This document shows positions 8,201 to 8,988 of a stretch of 8,988 nucleotides of DNA, one piece after another. This DNA comes from Streptomyces griseus (lineage in GTDB: Bacteria; Bacteroidota; Bacteroidia; Chitinophagales; Chitinophagaceae), in assembly GCA_943323705.2 (NCBI GenBank), contig CALPIT020000095.1:1-8988 (forward strand), in the 5' to 3' direction. The translations under genes were made by a program, and so were the position numbers. How positions within the stretch are numbered: position 1 is the first letter of the stretch; each line of letters starts with the position of its first letter. The notes beneath the pieces were generated by a model, which made no database searches, was not told the DNA's origin, and was given only the letters and a program-made list of their open reading frames with translations.

Positions 8201-8988
8201 CCTCATTATTTATCAAATTTTGGAAAGGAACTAAAATAGAAGGCAATCAATTTTCTAATTTCCAAAACACATTAAACTTCATCACTGCTGAATTTTCCAA
8301 TGCTACTACGATTACTGCAAATAAGTTTAATTATACTGGTAATTCATGTGGATTGTTCTATGATATGATTAAGTTATTGTCTTCAGATTCTTTAGTATTC
8401 ACAAGAAATAATATAAGCAGCTCAGCATTTGATAATTATAGTTTCTTAAGATTAGCACAGTCATTCAATGCTATAATTTCTAATAACCGTTTTTCTGGAT
8501 ATATTTACCCAAGTGGAAGTCACTCCACTCCTTTTGATTTGGGTAGTTTTTATGCTTTCCCGCCCGATGCATACAATGGTGCGCTTTCAATGTTTCAAGT
8601 GACAGGAGTTTCTATTTCTAATAATATATTTAATGGGATTGGCAATGATGCGTTGAAAGTGTTCAATTCTTCTGCAGTAAGTTTTGTAAATAATAAAATT
8701 GATATCGGAAGTGTGGGGCTGTTTTCAGGAAATAATTTTGTTATTAATAATGATACTTTGAATAATGGATCGATTTATTCTTATAGCGGAGTTATGCCTG
8801 CTAAGCTCACCATTAGCAATAACAGAATAATAGGCAGTATAAGGTCGATGACGGGTACGGCCGAAGATTTTAAATTATTGAACAATAAAATTCAAAATGG
8901 ATTTGTCAATTGTTCTTTAAACGGTGCAGATGCTCAGATAAAAAATAATGAAATTATAAATATTCCATTTGGACTTAGTGCTTTGATA
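2299..8988 (+). CDS. Giant exported modular beta-helix surface protein, 3' end outside window
   Basis: The frame is open without a stop for 2230 codons and continues past the right edge. Residues 1-23 are a Sec signal peptide (MKK start, hydrophobic core, LHA|Q cleavage); C9 lies in its core but no lipobox is formed. Order of domains: a jelly-roll domain (about 28-188), a CARDB-like sandwich (about 190-288), beta-helix 1 (about 300-932), sandwich 2 (933-1035), helix 2 (1044-1685), sandwich 3 (1686-1788) and helix 3 (1797 to the edge). Each helix opens with CGxYxxGG and a PGxYxE motif. Helix 2 closes with RGxxPDIGAKEF and helix 1 with the variant RGVQPDRSAKEF. These caps are common in Bacteroidota secreted repeat proteins that use type IX secretion. 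No catalytic motif was recognised, so adhesion, carbohydrate binding or a structural role is inferred. The start is supported by the signal peptide. A polysaccharide lyase-like enzyme on the same fold cannot be fully excluded. Confidence 0.93.
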   Translation, partial: MKKLLSLICPFIAVLMISFSLHAQVYILNEDFSSTTGSIAPNGWINQNLIGTAEDLWNFESPLERNLPFPMFGNVAVFDSRLSSNNGLPEKVVLQSRAFDGSISPNCLLSFDQVFAGGNGSVGKLEIYNGLNWIIIDNYTDSSSETQRKLYDISSIAGGVSNARVRFTWQADSDAGFWAIDNVRIYSPLSRDAGLLSVSSPQMPFQEGSYSVKVSLANFGIEPVNNASIRWSVNGVVQSEYQWTGSLTFGQNSSDVVIGQYYFDAGKRNEIKAWITSVNQNSDLNSQNDTTLKSVYASFCGTYTLGGVASDFFNFSEVANAINIAGVLCPVTFIVKPGLYNEQIRFNSIPGASATKKISFISENGDSSNTKIYYTTFNPFNDYTLWYKGSSFLSFEKIGIQRAGGVKNIRLTDNSHDISFRHCLLGKLKTENQSSHDLTFENNMITDSVFLVNNTNGNNLVFTGNRLLNTVNIKSWSHPILLSNKFSLEGSKEAFRVESSVGALINNNILNILPSSAFNSDIYAVNVILSDSSTVRGNSMTARGDCSFNISSFLKVIQSNPISISTNTVSINYLSVGCGSAPSAIFIDGINGLVIDSNIVRVNYGSAINVNNASDVVFIDNFFDSGYANLNNVNDASVSQNVFNSGISTGNTTNLTVTENTIIGNVTGGISTNLQIDGNSILSGTVQVSLNGDSASVSGNTMESVNVNVTLESPNAEISNNTITNVPAGVDALSLSGNAGQVLNNRILGFDNAAGIISLAENIRIYNNFISSANGLGIQKGISLQAKNNEVYYNNVLIRSIDPSKGKAFEMINGIGHQIKNNVFSNTGGGYAGYIETNLLNSTMDYNDYYSSGLNPFFFLNANRNSFDLFKNLSSQEANGLNLNPYYFSSVNLTPTHVRLNNSATIISGINKDIDSLIRGVQPDRSAKEFELCDNDGGLDGFFELNTPINEGVQPIKVILRNHGINNLSGIQIQWAVNGVDQPVYNWNGNLNSGASDTITIGDYLFQGGTLYSLSANTQLLNNIEDCKHQNDSIKKSNIAASLCGIYTIGGTNPNYQNIAEAATALNIAGISCAVTFKIRAGVYPEQVVINKIAGSSEVNTITFESESGVANNTSMIYDLSNPSNDYTLLLDSAQFINFKNVSIRRPFGISISMRGNVHRISFNKCALESIDGNANANHLVFDSNIITQPIKLINSVYGSGLVIRNNQLSTFNEFKYWRNSIIERNSTTYQGQIPFISIENCPRTLLKENLISVSTIENGTPSENVMAFNLKFSDSTLFNENKYTSIVNSSLVMPTLYMKIDTSSNLKIIKDTAAVVWSPDIEMPMPIDYRLMSMILGNSSNNILIDSSSISLQFYSSANFLYGSQLEIRNSSLYGNIGLTENINILIQKNVVNGNFYSNGLIPDDCIIQQNDIFGGIESFNSGPGIIKIKNNHFKFGALNLILNTASAEVSNNIFDSSFVIADFEFGAKIYGNVFNSNYENATLIKAIGNTGSIYNNRLFCQGSFTGIEVGGEQINCYNNFIKGNESEQAQTGMILSGSENKIYFNTVSVGSTDQAASISIKIKNDSSNIIKNNIFYNSGGGYSIYIDSILNSSVCDYNDLFSNGVIPFYYRGNNISSYDVFKSTSNLESNGVNANPYFVSENDPTPAQSKLNNKGVAITGITTDIEGLNRGAIPDIGAKEFFACAGDIGIDGFTGLDAPISQGIQPIKIILRNQGSTEINSATINWKVNNVDQPTFSWSGSLQPEESIIVTLGNFDILAGQAYDFVATVSNPNNGSDCRLSNDKAIRTNVIAPLCGEYYIGGINANFPTFTAAANALNFAGVSCPVIFKVRPGNYNEHIRLLNISGSSPINFISFESENGDVSTTSLVYEAVNANSDYTLILEGSSSVSFRNIKIKRNNGLKNIILKSNPQNISFVGCNLDALEILSGHAENISLIQNVINKKISLANNAVVKSGLLVQNNIFLESSLFIKFWKGTKIEGNQFSNFQNTLNFITAEFSNATTITANKFNYTGNSCGLFYDMIKLLSSDSLVFTRNNISSSAFDNYSFLRLAQSFNAIISNNRFSGYIYPSGSHSTPFDLGSFYAFPPDAYNGALSMFQVTGVSISNNIFNGIGNDALKVFNSSAVSFVNNKIDIGSVGLFSGNNFVINNDTLNNGSIYSYSGVMPAKLTISNNRIIGSIRSMTGTAEDFKLLNNKIQNGFVNCSLNGADAQIKNNEIINIPFGLSALI
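2380..2862 (+). other. N-terminal jelly-roll domain (MAM / choice-of-anchor-J-like)
   Basis: Residues about 28-188 of the giant protein start with NEDFSS and continue through PNGW, LWNF, AVFDS and LSFDQ. They end with VRFTW and FWAIDNVRIY (177-186). This sequence of motifs is the usual signature of the concanavalin-like jelly-roll domain called MAM-like or choice-of-anchor J in Bacteroidota secreted proteins, and the closing xWAIDNVxI strand is especially typical. Such domains generally bind carbohydrate or protein ligands. It occurs once, directly after the signal peptide and before the repeated modules, so it would be displayed at the N-terminal tip if the protein is anchored by its C-terminus. 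The assignment comes from motif memory, not from a profile search. Confidence 0.7.
2866..5094 (+). repeat. Protein module 1: CARDB-like sandwich plus beta-helix (743 residues)
   Basis: This is the first of three tandem modules (residues 190-932). The sandwich part carries the shared pattern IRWSVNG...W.G.L followed by an IGxYxF strand. The helix opens at C300 with CGTYTLGG, then ALN-like INIAG, C329 PVTF, KPGLYNEQI and SFISENGD. It ends with GGGY, DYND, NPYYF and RGVQPD before the AKEF cap (927-930). Unlike modules 2 and 3, its sandwich has no cysteines: S190 and L284 stand near the positions of the paired cysteines seen there. At the DNA level it has diverged widely from the other modules, so the duplication is old. 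Confidence 0.8.
4081..4542 (+). repeat. Asparagine-ladder rungs of beta-helix 1
   Basis: Within helix 1 the chain falls into short coils, each carrying a V/I-x-x-N-x-I/F type turn. The turn asparagines are N598, N621, N641, N660, N679, N700, N720 and N744, with spacings of 23, 20, 19, 19, 21, 20 and 24 residues. This matches the roughly 20-24 residue coil length of right-handed parallel beta-helices (pectin-lyase-like fold), in which stacked asparagines form an internal ladder. Serine, threonine, valine and isoleucine fill most of the strands. I saw no conserved acidic or basic cluster that would suggest a lyase or hydrolase active site here. Confidence 0.75.
5095..7353 (+). repeat. Protein module 2: CARDB-like sandwich plus beta-helix (753 residues)
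   Basis: This is the second tandem module (residues 933-1685). The sandwich begins at C933, carries GVQPIKVILRN and QWAVNGVDQP, and ends after DCKHQND with C1027. The helix opens at C1044 with CGIYTIGG, followed by ALNIAG, C1073 AVTF, AGVYPEQV, IAGSS and FESESG. The end cap shows NSGGGY, CDYND, NPYF and the full signature RGAIPDIGAKEF (1672-1683). The distance from C933 to the matching C1686 of module 3 is exactly 753 residues. The caps and sandwich align without gaps to module 3, while the central coils differ strongly. Confidence 0.82.
7354..8988 (+). repeat. Protein module 3: CARDB-like sandwich plus beta-helix, cut by window end
   Basis: The third tandem module starts at C1686; 545 residues are visible. 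The sandwich has GIQPIKIILRN, NWKVNNVDQP and a second cysteine C1780 in SDCRLSND. The helix opens at C1797 with CGEYYIGG, then ALNFAG, C1826 PVIF, RPGNYNEHI and FESENGD. Turn motifs of the form NN-x-I/F continue to the edge. The last visible coil (KNNEIINIPFGLSAL) aligns with the module 1 coil ISNNTITNVPAGVDAL at almost the same distance from the opening cysteine (433 versus 433-434 residues). About 300 further residues should therefore complete this module before any fourth module or C-terminal sorting domain. Confidence 0.8.

Noticed and set aside
1..8988. CRISPR array, tRNA/rRNA genes, transposase, toxin-antitoxin or restriction system
   Set aside because: Reading both strands showed no regularly spaced identical repeats, no tRNA-like cloverleaf and no catalytic motifs of these families. 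The window is filled by two exported-protein genes and one intergenic region.

Overview
The window looks like a piece of a Bacteroidota genome (Flavobacteriia, Sphingobacteriia or a similar class). This rests on two exported-protein genes with Bacteroidota-style signal peptides (hydrophobic core, then A|Q at the cleavage site), AT-rich upstream regions without a clear Shine-Dalgarno, a TAnnTTTG-type -7 element, and protein families typical of this phylum's secreted proteome. No rRNA, tRNA, CRISPR array, insertion sequence, integrase or toxin/defence gene was seen.

Layout. (1) Positions 1-1590, minus strand: the first 530 codons of a secreted M1-family zinc metallopeptidase (aminopeptidase N/leukotriene A4 hydrolase superfamily). 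All zinc-binding and catalytic elements are present and the 3' end lies beyond the left edge. (2) Positions 1591-2298: a 708-bp, very AT-rich intergenic region between two divergently transcribed genes. It holds a likely promoter for the peptidase, a perfect AT-rich inverted repeat, a short direct repeat and a doubtful 28-codon ORF. No established gene was seen there. (3) Positions 2299-8988, plus strand: the first 2230 codons of a very large exported protein, open at the right edge. It begins with a signal peptide and a jelly-roll (MAM / choice-of-anchor-J-like) domain. Tandem modules of about 750 residues follow, each made of a CARDB/Ig-like beta-sandwich (about 100 residues) and a right-handed parallel beta-helix (about 600-650 residues). 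Two modules are complete and a third is cut by the window end.

Function. Both products should cross the inner membrane by Sec. By analogy with relatives they would then be secreted or surface-anchored by the type IX secretion system, but both C-termini, where the sorting domain would be, lie outside the window. The peptidase would act on extracellular peptides. The repeat protein looks like a surface adhesin or carbohydrate-binding/structural protein rather than an enzyme. Nothing links the two functionally beyond adjacency and export. The giant gene (about 33% GC in sampled lines) and the peptidase gene (about 46%) differ clearly in base composition.

The most interesting feature is the internal architecture of the giant protein: equal-length modules, one cysteine pair fixed in every module, a second pair gained or lost together, and a visible asparagine ladder in the helix. 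I see no convincing evidence for a new multi-gene system.
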